Positions 1 through 8,887 of a stretch of 64,000 bases of DNA are shown here, piece by piece. Every line of letters starts with the position of its first letter. Positions within the stretch are counted from its first letter, which is position 1. Source of the DNA: Acinetobacter pittii (GTDB taxonomy: Bacteria; Pseudomonadota; Gammaproteobacteria; Pseudomonadales; Moraxellaceae). The stretch is taken from the NCBI RefSeq assembly GCF_034067285.1, contig NZ_CP139286.1:2108001-2172000 (forward strand), in the 5' to 3' direction. The position numbers and the translations under genes are program-made. The notes below the pieces were generated by a model that saw only the letters and a list, made by a program, of their open reading frames with translations, was not told the origin of the DNA and did not search any database.

Positions 1-707
1 ATTGCCTGCTTCGCTAACGAAAGATCAGCGGTTGTCGGTTGTTCAGCGTTTTCAACAGATAACAGTTCAGATAACAAACCAAGCGTGGCATAGCTTTCAA
101 TGTCATAAGCCATTGGCGGAATGCTTGAGGCCAATTGCTCTAACTCATCAACCGAGCGTAAGGTAACGCGTGCAGCAGATTCCTTACCCATTGCATGCAC
201 CATAACACCTGAATCTTTTAAGGCAATAATACGATTGGCTTGGTATCCATGCGCCAAGAAAGCTCCCGACATCGACTTACCTACCAATAAACTGACAACA
301 GGATGGCCTGCCAATCTGGCTCTGGCATAACTATCTACTGCACCCGCTAAAGCTTGATGAATACCTAATAATTCTTCACGGCGCCCATAGGCCTGACTTG
401 GCACATCAACCAAACATAAAATAGCGCGTTTAGTTTCAGCCTGTGCATCGGCTTGAATCACTTCATCAACCGCTTTTGCTAAACTCCAGCCTTCCAAGAG
501 TCCAACTTCTCCTTGTTTTGCCCGTGGGAACAGATTATTGCTGTCTTGCACAACTGCAACCACACGTACCGCTTGCTGATCAATTTGACCATCAGCTACC
601 CAAACTGAAGCTGGAAAACCTTCAACTGTCTTAAAGCCCTGTGTAAATGCTTTAAACCAATGTGCACCACGTGTAGATGCTTTTAATGTATCAACGGCGA
701 TATTCAT
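1..707 (-). CDS. mdcE: Malonate decarboxylase gamma subunit, partial
   Basis: The gene starts at 707 and runs off the left edge, leaving about 235 N-terminal residues. It begins MNIAVDTLKASTRGAHWF, and the carboxyltransferase-like fold shows in VVSLLVGKSMSGAFLAHGYQ. In this enzyme family the gamma and beta subunits together decarboxylate malonyl-S-ACP to acetyl-S-ACP in the cytoplasm. Its ATG overlaps the TGA of mdcD by 4 bp (ATGA), so the two are translationally coupled. It is the fifth visible gene of the mdc operon. The missing genes for ACP prosthetic-group transfer and malonyl loading (mdcG, mdcH) would be expected further left. Confidence 0.9.
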   Translation of the reverse strand, partial: MNIAVDTLKASTRGAHWFKAFTQGFKTVEGFPASVWVADGQIDQQAVRVVAVVQDSNNLFPRAKQGEVGLLEGWSLAKAVDEVIQADAQAETKRAILCLVDVPSQAYGRREELLGIHQALAGAVDSYARARLAGHPVVSLLVGKSMSGAFLAHGYQANRIIALKDSGVMVHAMGKESAARVTLRSVDELEQLASSIPPMAYDIESYATLGLLSELLSVENAEQPTTADLSLAKQA

Positions 708-1555
708 ACTTGCTCTCCTTGATACAAAGCTTGAACCTGTGCTGGGGTAATCTGCTCAGCCGTATCAACTTGTTGTAACTTTTCTAAATAGAATGAGTAA
801 TTTGAACTACGATGCTGATGAGGCACGCCTTGAGTTAAATAATCGATGACTTGCTGCCGAATTTTCTGGCGATCATCGTCAACATAAGCATCTGCCAAAC
901 CACTAGCGAAACGCTGATTACCACCAGTAATACTCCATATAAATGGACGATCTTTGGCGTTATATTCTTGTACACCAGCTTCTTGTTCTATCACCTGTGG
1001 GCCATTTAGACCTAAACGTCCTTCTTGTGTCATTACAATATAGCTACATAGTCCAGCTGCAATTGACATACCGCCGAAGCACCCTACACTACCTGCAACC
1101 ACAGCAATCACGGGTTGATACTGACGTAAGTTCACTATTGCAGCCTGAATTTCAGCAATGGCTGCCAAACCCAGATTTGCTTCTTGTAAGCGAACGCCGC
1201 CCGTTTCCAGTAGTAAAATTGCTGCTGTTGGAATACCTTTTAAATTATCTTCAACCGCAAGTTCTAAGGCACCTGCAATTTTGGCACCACCCACCTCACC
1301 TAAACTGCCACCTTGAAATAAACCTTCAATTGAAATTAAAACCACTGGCTGTTCTTGAATAGTTCCCTTTGCAATCACTACCCCATCATCGGCTTGCGGC
1401 ACAATATTCTGTTTAACGAGCCAAGGCGACATAACACGGGCAAATGGGTCGAGTAACTCTCGAAACGTCCCTTCATCTAATAATGCTTTGGCACGTTCTC
1501 TTGCACTCAGCTCAATAAAATCCTGTTTATTTAACAAGCTCTCGATATCAGTCAT
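704..1555 (-). CDS. mdcD: Malonate decarboxylase beta subunit
   Basis: This 283-residue carboxyltransferase-type subunit pairs with MdcE to decarboxylate malonyl-S-ACP. The glycine-rich core (GVRLQEANLGLAAIAEIQ and VAGSVGCFGGMSIAAGL) is typical of biotin-independent malonate decarboxylase beta chains. The longest open frame starts at a TTG at 1561, but the ATG at 1555 (MTDIESLL) has a good AGGAG 7 bp upstream and is preferred. It overlaps the 3' end of mdcC by 8 bp and mdcE by 4 bp, as expected for a tightly coupled operon. Confidence 0.92.
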   Translation of the reverse strand: MTDIESLLNKQDFIELSARERAKALLDEGTFRELLDPFARVMSPWLVKQNIVPQADDGVVIAKGTIQEQPVVLISIEGLFQGGSLGEVGGAKIAGALELAVEDNLKGIPTAAILLLETGGVRLQEANLGLAAIAEIQAAIVNLRQYQPVIAVVAGSVGCFGGMSIAAGLCSYIVMTQEGRLGLNGPQVIEQEAGVQEYNAKDRPFIWSITGGNQRFASGLADAYVDDDRQKIRQQVIDYLTQGVPHQHRSSNYSFYLEKLQQVDTAEQITPAQVQALYQGEQV

Positions 1556-1847
1556 GAGCAATCTCCTCTAATGCTTGTTCCAGACGTAAGCGAACAACAC
1601 CGGGAGTTGCACCAAAGTCATGAATATCAATATTGACGGCAGGTGGTATCTGAGCAGTAAAAATTCGTTCAAAAAGATTGTGCCAACGTGCTGCACTGCC
1701 ATCTACGGAGGTGACAACATGAATAGAGGCTTTTCCCTTTTCACCAGGTTCCATCAAAATTTCTAAATCGCCCGAGCCGACACATCCTACCAATGCTTTT
1801 TTTACAGGTGGCTCTGTCGCCACAAATTCAAAATGAATTGTTTCCAT
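1548..1847 (-). CDS. mdcC: Malonate decarboxylase acyl carrier protein (delta subunit)
   Basis: This 99-residue carrier protein holds the acyl chain on a 2'-(5''-phosphoribosyl)-3'-dephospho-CoA arm. The attachment motif VGSGDLE places the modified serine at Ser25, the family position. Length and sequence match MdcC/MadE-type carriers rather than ordinary 4'-phosphopantetheine ACPs. It lies 2 bp after mdcB and overlaps mdcD, so it is made at the same time as the synthase of its prosthetic-group precursor and its decarboxylase partners. Confidence 0.93.
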   Translation of the reverse strand: METIHFEFVATEPPVKKALVGCVGSGDLEILMEPGEKGKASIHVVTSVDGSAARWHNLFERIFTAQIPPAVNIDIHDFGATPGVVRLRLEQALEEIAHD

Positions 1848-1849
1848 TA

Positions 1850-2734
1850 TTAAAATCCCTCTTTATTTTTTAAAGATGACTGCTGAACACGATCTATAAA
1901 CAATGTTGCTGCCAACAAATCTGCGGCACCACCAGCGGAGGCTTTCATCCGAAGTAGATCAATCTCTAAAAGATGCAAAGCGCGACGACCTTCTAAGCTT
2001 GAGCTACCGCCCAAATCCAGTACTTGCTGAGCACCTTGTTGCATACGCTTTAAGCCATTTGTTCCAGATCGATAAAGCACACAGGTATCGGTTAGATCAG
2101 TCATCATGGCAAGTAAGGCATCTAAGCGTGCGAACTCTTCTTTCATGGGTTTACTACGGCTTTGATAAAGCTGCTTTAAACCAAAGTTCACAACGGTTGG
2201 AAAACCTTGCTGAGCTTGTTCTTTTGCACCTAAGATGCCTAATTTCTTTTGTACTTGCTGACCATGACTTAAAGCCTGCTTTGGAATAAAACGATCTTCA
2301 AGCTGGGCAATCTGACCTGCTAACTGACATAGCTCAACAGCCGATAAATATTGTTGATTGGTGCGTGCTACTGCCGCCGCCGTCACCATTAAACCTAAGG
2401 CCCAAATTGCACCGCGGTGTGTATTGATGCCCTCTGTCGCCAACATCATGGTGTTTTCGCCTTGCCGACCAATTTCACCAATGTCTTCACGCAGGGCTAA
2501 ACAAACTTCACCATGGTGCATGGCTGCTTGAGCCATTTCCTTAAACATGGGTCCTAAACTTTTCGCAGAGCGTTCCATTAATTCCAAAGTCAGGTCATCA
2601 TGGGCACCGCTACCACGGCGATCTACCAAGGCGGGCTTTGGTGTTAAATTAACTTCATCAATTAAAGCCTCGACCGCTAAACTTGCCAAAAGCCGACTAT
2701 CGCTGAGCGTTTGATATTGAACTTGTGCCATCAT
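1850..2734 (-). CDS. mdcB: Triphosphoribosyl-dephospho-CoA synthase
   Basis: This CitG/MdcB-family enzyme joins ATP and dephospho-CoA to form the precursor of the MdcC prosthetic group. Family signatures include TPKPALVDRRGSGAHDDL near the N-terminus and GENTMMLATEGINTHRGAI in the middle. About 294 residues is normal. The open frame extends to a TTG at 2740, but AGGAG sits 6 bp before the ATG at 2734. That ATG shares one base with the mdcA stop (TAATG), arguing for translational coupling to mdcA. Confidence 0.93.
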   Translation of the reverse strand: MMAQVQYQTLSDSRLLASLAVEALIDEVNLTPKPALVDRRGSGAHDDLTLELMERSAKSLGPMFKEMAQAAMHHGEVCLALREDIGEIGRQGENTMMLATEGINTHRGAIWALGLMVTAAAVARTNQQYLSAVELCQLAGQIAQLEDRFIPKQALSHGQQVQKKLGILGAKEQAQQGFPTVVNFGLKQLYQSRSKPMKEEFARLDALLAMMTDLTDTCVLYRSGTNGLKRMQQGAQQVLDLGGSSSLEGRRALHLLEIDLLRMKASAGGAADLLAATLFIDRVQQSSLKNKEGF

Positions 2735-4413
2735 TACCAACTCCTAAATTTTGCAGGGGGGTGATATAAACCATCAGACCATGTCACCAAGTCGGCAATA
2801 TTTTTTGCAGCTAAGAGCTCACGTGTTGCATCGGTACGGCGAATACCCAAATCTTCAGGGAATACCACCAAACCCTCACGTCTTAAACGTGCTGTCGTTT
2901 TAGGGTCTTGACTTAAACCAATACTGGTCACACCCGCTACCGCAGCAATCATGGCTTGACGCTCTTCTTGGCTGCTTGCTTTATATAGATAAGCAATGCC
3001 TTCTTCGGTCAGTAAATGAGTCACATCATCACCATAAATCATGATCGGGGCTAAAGGTAAGCCTGCGTTTTTGGCGACATCAATCGCATCAAGACGTTCC
3101 ACAAAAGTTGGCTTACCACCCTCTTGGAAGGTTTCCACCATTTGTACAACTAACTTTTTACCACGTGCCAAATACGTTTCAGTTTCACTGGCACCTTGTA
3201 AACGCATATCTAGCCATGCTGGCGTATCGTGACGACGACCACGCGGGTCGTGTCCCATGTTTGGTGCACCACCAAAACCAGCTAAACGTCCTTTGGTAAC
3301 AGTCGAAGAATGTCCCATTCCATCGACTTGCAAAGTTGCACCAATAAATAGATCAACAGCGTACTGACCCGCGAGCTGACACATCATACGGTTGGAACGT
3401 AAAGCACCATCACGACCTGTAAAGAACACATCAGGACGAGCTGCAACATATTTTTCCATACCGAGTTCAGTACCAAAACAATGCACGCTTTCAACCCAAC
3501 CTGTTTCAATAGCAGGAATTAAGGTTGGATGCGGATTTAGTGTCCAGTTCCGGCAAATTTTTCCTTTTAAACCTAAAGACTCACCATAGGTCGGTAAAAT
3601 CAGTTCAATTGCCGCAGTGTTAAAACCAATCCCATGATTTAACGATTGCACATTATGCTTTTCATAAATTCCGCGAATTGCCATCATCGCCATAAGCACA
3701 TGCACTGGCTTGATATGTTTCGGGTCACGAGTAAATAATGGTTCGATATAAAAAGGCTGGTCTGCCACAACTACATAATCCACCCAAGAAGCAGGAATAT
3801 CGACACGTGGCAAATCAGAGACATCATCGACCAGTTCATTCACCTGTACAATCACAATACCGTCGCTAAAAGCCGCAGGTTCAATAAGTGCAGGAGAATC
3901 TTCGGTACTTGGGCCTGTATAGATATTTCCTTGACGGTCTGCCATAAAACCTGCCGAAAGCACTACATTTGGAATAAGGTCAACCACCAAACGTGAATAC
4001 AACTCAATATAGGTATGAATTGCACCAATCTCTAATAATCCATCTTCAATGAGCTGGCTAATACGTAAACTCTGTGGGCCAGCAAAAGAAAAATCGAGTT
4101 TACGTGCAATACCTTTTTCAAACAGATCGAGATGTTCCGAACGTCCCACGCTCGGCATGATCATATGTAAATCATGCAAAATATCAGGGTTGGTTTGAGC
4201 CAAAGAGCGCGATAAAAAATCTGCCTGCTTTTGGTTATTCCCTTCGAGTACAACTCTGTCGCCCGGAGTAATCAGGGTTTCTAAAACTTTAATAATGTCT
4301 TGAGTTGGAATGACCACACCATCGGTATATTGGTTTGCCATCTCTAGTTTTAGTTGTTTGGCATGACGCCGCTTTGTCCATAACCGTTCTTTATTCTGAA
4401 CTGAGCCTTCCAT
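2734..4413 (-). CDS. mdcA: Malonate decarboxylase alpha subunit
   Basis: This 559-residue CoA-transferase-like subunit exchanges acetyl for malonyl on the MdcC carrier, closing the catalytic cycle. Recognisable blocks are GDRVVLEGNNQKQADFLS near residue 50, FGTELGMEKYVAARPDVFF in the middle and GFGGAPNMGHDPRGRRHD. Length is standard. It is first in the mdcABCDE operon; the 109 bp upstream, between it and the LysR gene, should hold the promoter unless both are cotranscribed. The gene order resembles the Pseudomonas type, with mdcB inside the operon between mdcA and mdcC. Confidence 0.95.
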   Translation of the reverse strand: MEGSVQNKERLWTKRRHAKQLKLEMANQYTDGVVIPTQDIIKVLETLITPGDRVVLEGNNQKQADFLSRSLAQTNPDILHDLHMIMPSVGRSEHLDLFEKGIARKLDFSFAGPQSLRISQLIEDGLLEIGAIHTYIELYSRLVVDLIPNVVLSAGFMADRQGNIYTGPSTEDSPALIEPAAFSDGIVIVQVNELVDDVSDLPRVDIPASWVDYVVVADQPFYIEPLFTRDPKHIKPVHVLMAMMAIRGIYEKHNVQSLNHGIGFNTAAIELILPTYGESLGLKGKICRNWTLNPHPTLIPAIETGWVESVHCFGTELGMEKYVAARPDVFFTGRDGALRSNRMMCQLAGQYAVDLFIGATLQVDGMGHSSTVTKGRLAGFGGAPNMGHDPRGRRHDTPAWLDMRLQGASETETYLARGKKLVVQMVETFQEGGKPTFVERLDAIDVAKNAGLPLAPIMIYGDDVTHLLTEEGIAYLYKASSQEERQAMIAAVAGVTSIGLSQDPKTTARLRREGLVVFPEDLGIRRTDATRELLAAKNIADLVTWSDGLYHPPAKFRSW

Positions 4414-4498
4414 GTGTTTACCTATAGATCGCAGTTTTGTTCTGAATCTATAAAAACGCTTTATGGACTTTCAATCAATCAACCTAGATGAGTCGTTA

Positions 4499-4513
4499 TT
4501 AACCTCAGGTTAA
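4499..4513. repeat. Short palindrome upstream of mdcA
   Basis: The 15-base sequence ttaacctcaggttaa has two perfect 7-bp arms around one base. It lies between the LysR stop and mdcA, about 85 bp before the mdcA start. It could be part of a regulator site for the mdc promoter. No poly-T tract follows on the minus strand, so it is not an obvious terminator. Function is unproven. Confidence 0.3.
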
Positions 4514-4522
4514 CGATTAATT

Positions 4523-5437
4523 TTATATTCGATGAATTTCTTCAAAAAACCAATCTAGACAGATTTTGACTTTAGGCAAATTTGCGTATTCCGGTCGGTA
4601 CACCAAATAATAAGAAAAGGGCGATGAGAAGTGAATTTGAGGAAATAATCGTACCAAACGCCCGGTTTGTATATCTTTTTGCACCATAACACTACGTGCT
4701 AATGCAACACCATGTCCTTCCATTGCAGCCTGTAAAACTGCAGATGAACTGTTGATTTGCATACCACGACTGATATTGATGTCATTCAAACCTACACTTT
4801 TTAGCCAAGATTGCCACCCCGGAAATTGTTGATGTTTTTCCATAGAAAGATCATGAATTAAAGTGATATTTCTCAGATCATTTGGGGTTAAGAGAGATGA
4901 ATGTTCATTTAAAAATGCAGGTGAACATACAGGATAAACCTCTTCATCCATAAGTTTAACTGCTTCTAGACCTTGCCATTGGCCTTGACCATATCTCACC
5001 CCTACATCAACTTTTTGTTCTAAAAAATCTACGGTTTTCAAGTTAATGTCTAAACGAATATCAATATCTGGATATTGTTTTTGAAAATGATCAATTCTTG
5101 GTAATAGCCATTTTTCAGCAAATGCTGGACTTACCGCAATATTAAGCACACCTGATAGAGAATCTTGCTTTAATTTTTCCAAAGCCAAAGTCAGCTTATC
5201 AAAACCCGCCCGAATATCCGGTAAAACCGATTCGGCCATTTCAGTAGCGACCAGCCGATTTTTACCGTTAGTTTGCCGATGAAACAACGGAAAGCCTAGC
5301 CAATCTTCGAGTGTGCGCACCAATTGCCCCACTGCAGCCGGAGTAACATTTAACTCTTTTGCCGCCGCAGAAAAACTTTTGTGGCGTGCACTGGCTTCAA
5401 AAGCACGGAGGGCATTCAAATAAACTGGTGAATTCAT
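4523..5437 (-). CDS. LysR-type regulator, GcvA-like
   Basis: This 304-residue regulator has an N-terminal winged HTH (ALRAFEASARHKSFSAAAKE at 9-28) and an effector domain of the GcvA type, seen in ISRGMQINSSSAVLQAAMEG. It is divergent from the cupin/MFS pair, with 184 bp between, and lies upstream of mdcA in the same direction. LysR proteins usually control the divergent gene, so the cupin/MFS pair is the likelier target. Control of the mdc operon is the alternative, since Klebsiella and other species use a LysR (MdcR) for malonate. Confidence 0.85.
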   Translation of the reverse strand: MNSPVYLNALRAFEASARHKSFSAAAKELNVTPAAVGQLVRTLEDWLGFPLFHRQTNGKNRLVATEMAESVLPDIRAGFDKLTLALEKLKQDSLSGVLNIAVSPAFAEKWLLPRIDHFQKQYPDIDIRLDINLKTVDFLEQKVDVGVRYGQGQWQGLEAVKLMDEEVYPVCSPAFLNEHSSLLTPNDLRNITLIHDLSMEKHQQFPGWQSWLKSVGLNDINISRGMQINSSSAVLQAAMEGHGVALARSVMVQKDIQTGRLVRLFPQIHFSSPFSYYLVYRPEYANLPKVKICLDWFFEEIHRI

Positions 5438-5621
5438 AACGCTAAAGATTTTCTTTACTGTAGAAATAGATTATCTCATTTGTACTTATAAATCTTTATT
5501 TCTAAAATGTTCTGTAATCTATTCATAATGATTAAATTTTTACATCTTAAATGGGCTTGCTCATTCATTCTATTTATTTTGTTATTGAATAAAGAGAATT
5601 TAGTTTACGAGGAGAGTATTC

Positions 5622-6296
5622 ATGTTGATCCATGCCGATTTTTCACAGGCTGTGATTGTCAAACCTGAAGACTATCACTGGGCGAAATCTCCCCACGGGG
5701 AAGTTGATCGTGTCATGCTTGATCGTGTTGGTGATGAAGTAGCCCGTGCGACTAGTTTGGTGAAATATGCTCCCCATACAATCTTCCCTGAACATCGACA
5801 TCATCATGGTGAAGAAATCCTCGTACTTTCAGGCGTATTTACTGAAAATCAAAATCAGCACTACCCCGCTGGATGGTATTTACGGAGTCCCCATCAGTCG
5901 GTACATCAACCGTCGAGCGAAGAAGGTGCATTGATTTTTGTCAAACTTATGCAAATTCCTACGTCAGAAAATCAAACTTTACGAATCAACACCAACGATC
6001 CAACACAATGGCAAGAAATAGGTTCGCGTTTAATTTGCATATTGGTTGATGCAAGTTATGAGCACACCTATTTAGAAAAACTCAAACCGCAGCAACTTTT
6101 TATGGAAGATGCTGAGGGTGGAATCGAAATTTTGATCACCCAAGGTCAGTTGGTCGATAAAGAAATAGTTTATGACGCTGGAACATGGATACGCCTACCT
6201 CCGAAAACACATGCCCATTTTCAAGCGGGTTTGTCTGGCGCTTCTATTTATGTAAAAACCGGACACCTAGCCTCAGCTATTGCTGAATATAATTAA
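5622..6296 (+). CDS. ChrR-type double-cupin protein
   Basis: This 224-residue protein contains two cupin modules. The first, about residues 45-110, carries the metal-binding pattern PEHRHHHGEEILVLSG and a second-half motif SPHQSVHQPS, as in the ChrR anti-sigma cupin family. The second module (about 145-215) is divergent. No anti-sigma N-terminal helices are present, so this is a stand-alone cupin that may bind a metal or a small molecule. A GAGGAG ribosome site precedes the ATG at 5622. Only 9 bp separate it from the MFS gene, implying one operon under the divergent LysR. Substrate unknown. Confidence 0.75.
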   Translation: MLIHADFSQAVIVKPEDYHWAKSPHGEVDRVMLDRVGDEVARATSLVKYAPHTIFPEHRHHHGEEILVLSGVFTENQNQHYPAGWYLRSPHQSVHQPSSEEGALIFVKLMQIPTSENQTLRINTNDPTQWQEIGSRLICILVDASYEHTYLEKLKPQQLFMEDAEGGIEILITQGQLVDKEIVYDAGTWIRLPPKTHAHFQAGLSGASIYVKTGHLASAIAEYN

Positions 6297-6305
6297 AGGC
6301 TCGTT

Positions 6306-7493
6306 ATGCTTCAAAATACCATGCACCGCCAAGTATTAATTCTGGCGAGTTCTCAATCACTTTTCCAAACCGTTTCCGTCATGGTCATGACCATTGGTGG
6401 CTTGGCTGGCGCTAATATTGCAAACACCCCAACACTTGCAACGCTACCCATCGCATCTATGTTTTTGGGGACAGCCTTAATGATGTTTCCGGCCTCAATG
6501 CTCATGGCACGTGTAGGACGACGTAATGGTTTTCTATTCGGCGCTTTCTTAGGTGTACTCGGCGGCATTATTGCATCAATCGGTATTTTTTATAGTTCAC
6601 TCATGCTTCTGGCTTTGGGTACGCTATGTGTCGGGGCCTATCAGTCCTTTGCTCAGTTTTACCGTTTTGCTGCCAGTGAAGTGGCAACTGACGCGTTTCG
6701 CTCACGTGCTATTTCTTGGGTGATGGCAGGTGGAATTGTTGCAGCACTGATTGGTCCGACTTTAGCCCGTTTTGGTGGCCCATTATTTCAACATTTAGAA
6801 TATATCGGTTCATTTTTAATTATTAGTATTATCTCATTTGTGGCAATGGGAATTTTATCTAGCCTACATATTGCCGATACAGTTGAGCAAAAGTCTGACT
6901 TTACTGCTGGTCGCCCATGGCAACAGATTGTCTTTCAACCGACCTATTTGGTTGCGTTATTTGGCGCAGTAACAGGCTATGGCATCATGATTTTAGGTAT
7001 GACCGCCACACCAATTGCTATGCGACATTCACACCATGAACTTGGATCAATTACCACCGTCATTCAGCTACATGTGCTTGGTATGTTCCTACCTTCATTC
7101 TTTACTGGAAATTTAATTGCACGTTTTGGGGTAATTAAAATCATGTTTGCAGGTCTTTTATTATTTGCTTGCTACATTGGATTTGCTCTCTCAGGTATTG
7201 AGTTCGCATCTTTTGCTATCTCGCTCATTTTATTAGGCGTGGGTTGGAACTTTTTATTTATTGGCAGTACTTCTTTACTCACAGGAACCTATTCCGTAGC
7301 TGAAAAAGCCAAAGCCCAGGCGATTAATGATATGACCGTTTTTGTTGTGGGATTGATTTGTTCGTTTAGTGCAGGTGCTTTACTGGATTTATTTGGCTGG
7401 AAAGCAATGAATATGGCGTTAATACCATGGTTGGTGATTGCCGCAGCTTCTCTCTTCTGGCTAAGCCAAAAAAGAGAAAAGCAGTTTGTTTAA
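6306..7493 (+). CDS. MFS transporter
   Basis: This 395-residue protein has about twelve hydrophobic segments and the MFS loop 2-3 motif (MARVGRRNGFLFGAFLG, near residues 68-84). Repeated small-residue helices and a short cytoplasmic C-terminus fit a single-component exporter. It closely resembles the family in which QSLFQTVSVMVMTIGGLAG forms helix 1. It follows the cupin gene by 9 bp and is probably cotranscribed. Substrate cannot be read from sequence. It ends 8 bp before the stop codon of a convergent GNAT gene, without a visible terminator between. Confidence 0.82.
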   Translation: MLQNTMHRQVLILASSQSLFQTVSVMVMTIGGLAGANIANTPTLATLPIASMFLGTALMMFPASMLMARVGRRNGFLFGAFLGVLGGIIASIGIFYSSLMLLALGTLCVGAYQSFAQFYRFAASEVATDAFRSRAISWVMAGGIVAALIGPTLARFGGPLFQHLEYIGSFLIISIISFVAMGILSSLHIADTVEQKSDFTAGRPWQQIVFQPTYLVALFGAVTGYGIMILGMTATPIAMRHSHHELGSITTVIQLHVLGMFLPSFFTGNLIARFGVIKIMFAGLLLFACYIGFALSGIEFASFAISLILLGVGWNFLFIGSTSLLTGTYSVAEKAKAQAINDMTVFVVGLICSFSAGALLDLFGWKAMNMALIPWLVIAAASLFWLSQKREKQFV

Positions 7494-7500
7494 ATTCTTT

Positions 7501-8094
7501 TTAACGCGGTTTGCTCAATAGCCATTCTAGATTTTGACGGACCGCAGGCCACTCATGTTTCAAAATGCTATAAACATGTGTGTCCCGTAAAATATCATCT
7601 TTCACAATTTGATGGCTTCTTAGCACACCATCGAGCTTTGCACCTAAACGTACAATCGCGGCTTGACTTTGAACATTTAAAGAAGATGTGCGTAATTCAA
7701 CCGCAATACAGTTTAAAGTCTCAAATGCATGAGCCAATAGGAGCTTTTTACATTCAGTATTTACAGGCGTACGCTGTGCAGACTTGCGATACCACGTCGA
7801 ACCAATTTCTACACGGCGATGAGCTTCTTCAATATGCATGAGAGTTGTCATGCCCAGCGCTCGCCCCGTTTTTCGGTCTTCAATATAAAAAGGCAACATA
7901 GAACCAGATTTTTGCAAATCAAGACGTCTTTCAATTTCAGCAGTCATCTGTTCAGGTCTTGGCACACGGGTATACCAAAGATTATAGAGTTCCCCATCGC
8001 AAACGGCCTCTTTGAGCGCTTCAGCTTGAGTTACATCGAGCGGCTTTAAAATAACGTGTTCACCCACTAACTCAACAGGTGTAGTCAAAGACAT
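7501..8094 (-). CDS. GNAT acetyltransferase, RimJ/RimL-like
   Basis: This 197-residue protein matches the RimJ/RimL branch of GNAT N-acetyltransferases: an N-terminal LVGEHVILKPLD strand, the central RRVEIGSTWYRKSAQRTPVN acetyl-CoA region and RTSSLNVQSQAAIVRLGAK before the C-terminal strand. Such proteins acetylate protein N-termini, antibiotics or small amines; the substrate is unknown. It follows paiB by 36 bp on the same strand, so the two probably form an operon. This recalls the Bacillus paiAB pairing of an acetyltransferase with an FMN-binding protein, although this acetyltransferase is not close to PaiA. Confidence 0.85.
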   Translation of the reverse strand: MSLTTPVELVGEHVILKPLDVTQAEALKEAVCDGELYNLWYTRVPRPEQMTAEIERRLDLQKSGSMLPFYIEDRKTGRALGMTTLMHIEEAHRRVEIGSTWYRKSAQRTPVNTECKKLLLAHAFETLNCIAVELRTSSLNVQSQAAIVRLGAKLDGVLRSHQIVKDDILRDTHVYSILKHEWPAVRQNLEWLLSKPR

Positions 8095-8130
8095 CTTTAT
8101 CTCCTCAATTGATATTAAAATTTTATATTT

Positions 8131-8772
8131 TCAAAATTGTTTATTTAACTCAGCCACACTGTACATGGCATTCGCTATAGTTTGATGACCAGACGTCGAT
8201 AGGCCATCTGCCGCGCCTAAAATGTCTCGGCGTTCTTTATTTTGCCCAAGTTTTGATTTTCCTTGCAGCTTAGTAATTTCAATTTCTATTCCCACAATCG
8301 CCTTTAACATTGGTTCAAGATAGTCTTTTGGTGCATCGGACATTTTCCATGGTTCAGGTTGAGATGCTTCATGGGTACGGGTTAAACGAGCCACTACACC
8401 ACGAACATAGCGTTCATCATCTCGAATCGTCACCTTGCCATATGCATGCACAACCCTATAGTTCCAAGTAGGCACTTGTCTGTGCTGTTCATGTTTGGAT
8501 GGGTACCAATTTGGTGAAATATACGCATCGCCAGCTTGAAACACGACGAGTACCTCATCTCCATTTTTAATGTCCTGCCAAACAGAATTATTTCGAGACA
8601 CATGCGCATGTAGCATGCCAAATTTCCCTTCATTTGCCTGTAACTCGAATGGAAGATGATTTGCATCTAAGCCATTACTTCCATGTGTGAAAAGCACCCC
8701 AAATGGATATTCTGTAATAAGAGAATGCAACACATCCAACCTGTTTTCTGCAAAATCATCAGGGATATACAT
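8131..8772 (-). CDS. FMN-binding negative transcriptional regulator, PaiB family
   Basis: This 213-residue PaiB-family protein starts MYIPDDFAENRLDVLHSLI and carries the split-barrel flavin-binding core. Typical blocks are HLPFELQANEG, GDEVLVVFQAGDAYISPNWY and PTWNYRVVHAYGKV, ending in KLGQNKERRDILG. In Bacillus PaiB represses sporulation and protease genes, but the biochemical role in Gram-negatives is unclear. It is divergent from the MocR-type regulator with 115 bp between, making it a likely target of that regulator, followed by the GNAT gene. Confidence 0.88.
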   Translation of the reverse strand: MYIPDDFAENRLDVLHSLITEYPFGVLFTHGSNGLDANHLPFELQANEGKFGMLHAHVSRNNSVWQDIKNGDEVLVVFQAGDAYISPNWYPSKHEQHRQVPTWNYRVVHAYGKVTIRDDERYVRGVVARLTRTHEASQPEPWKMSDAPKDYLEPMLKAIVGIEIEITKLQGKSKLGQNKERRDILGAADGLSTSGHQTIANAMYSVAELNKQF

Positions 8773-8887
8773 GACTCAAGACCTCGCTGTAAATATTAGG
8801 GTTATTTATATTATGTGTTGTAAATTTTCTGGTTTATGTGGTTTATTAAAAAGAACCACTTTGTATTTTTTTAAGTAGACCAGAATT

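Noticed and set aside
943-1362. 139-residue plus-strand frame inside mdcD
   Set aside because: It lies fully within a well-recognised gene on the opposite strand and resembles nothing.
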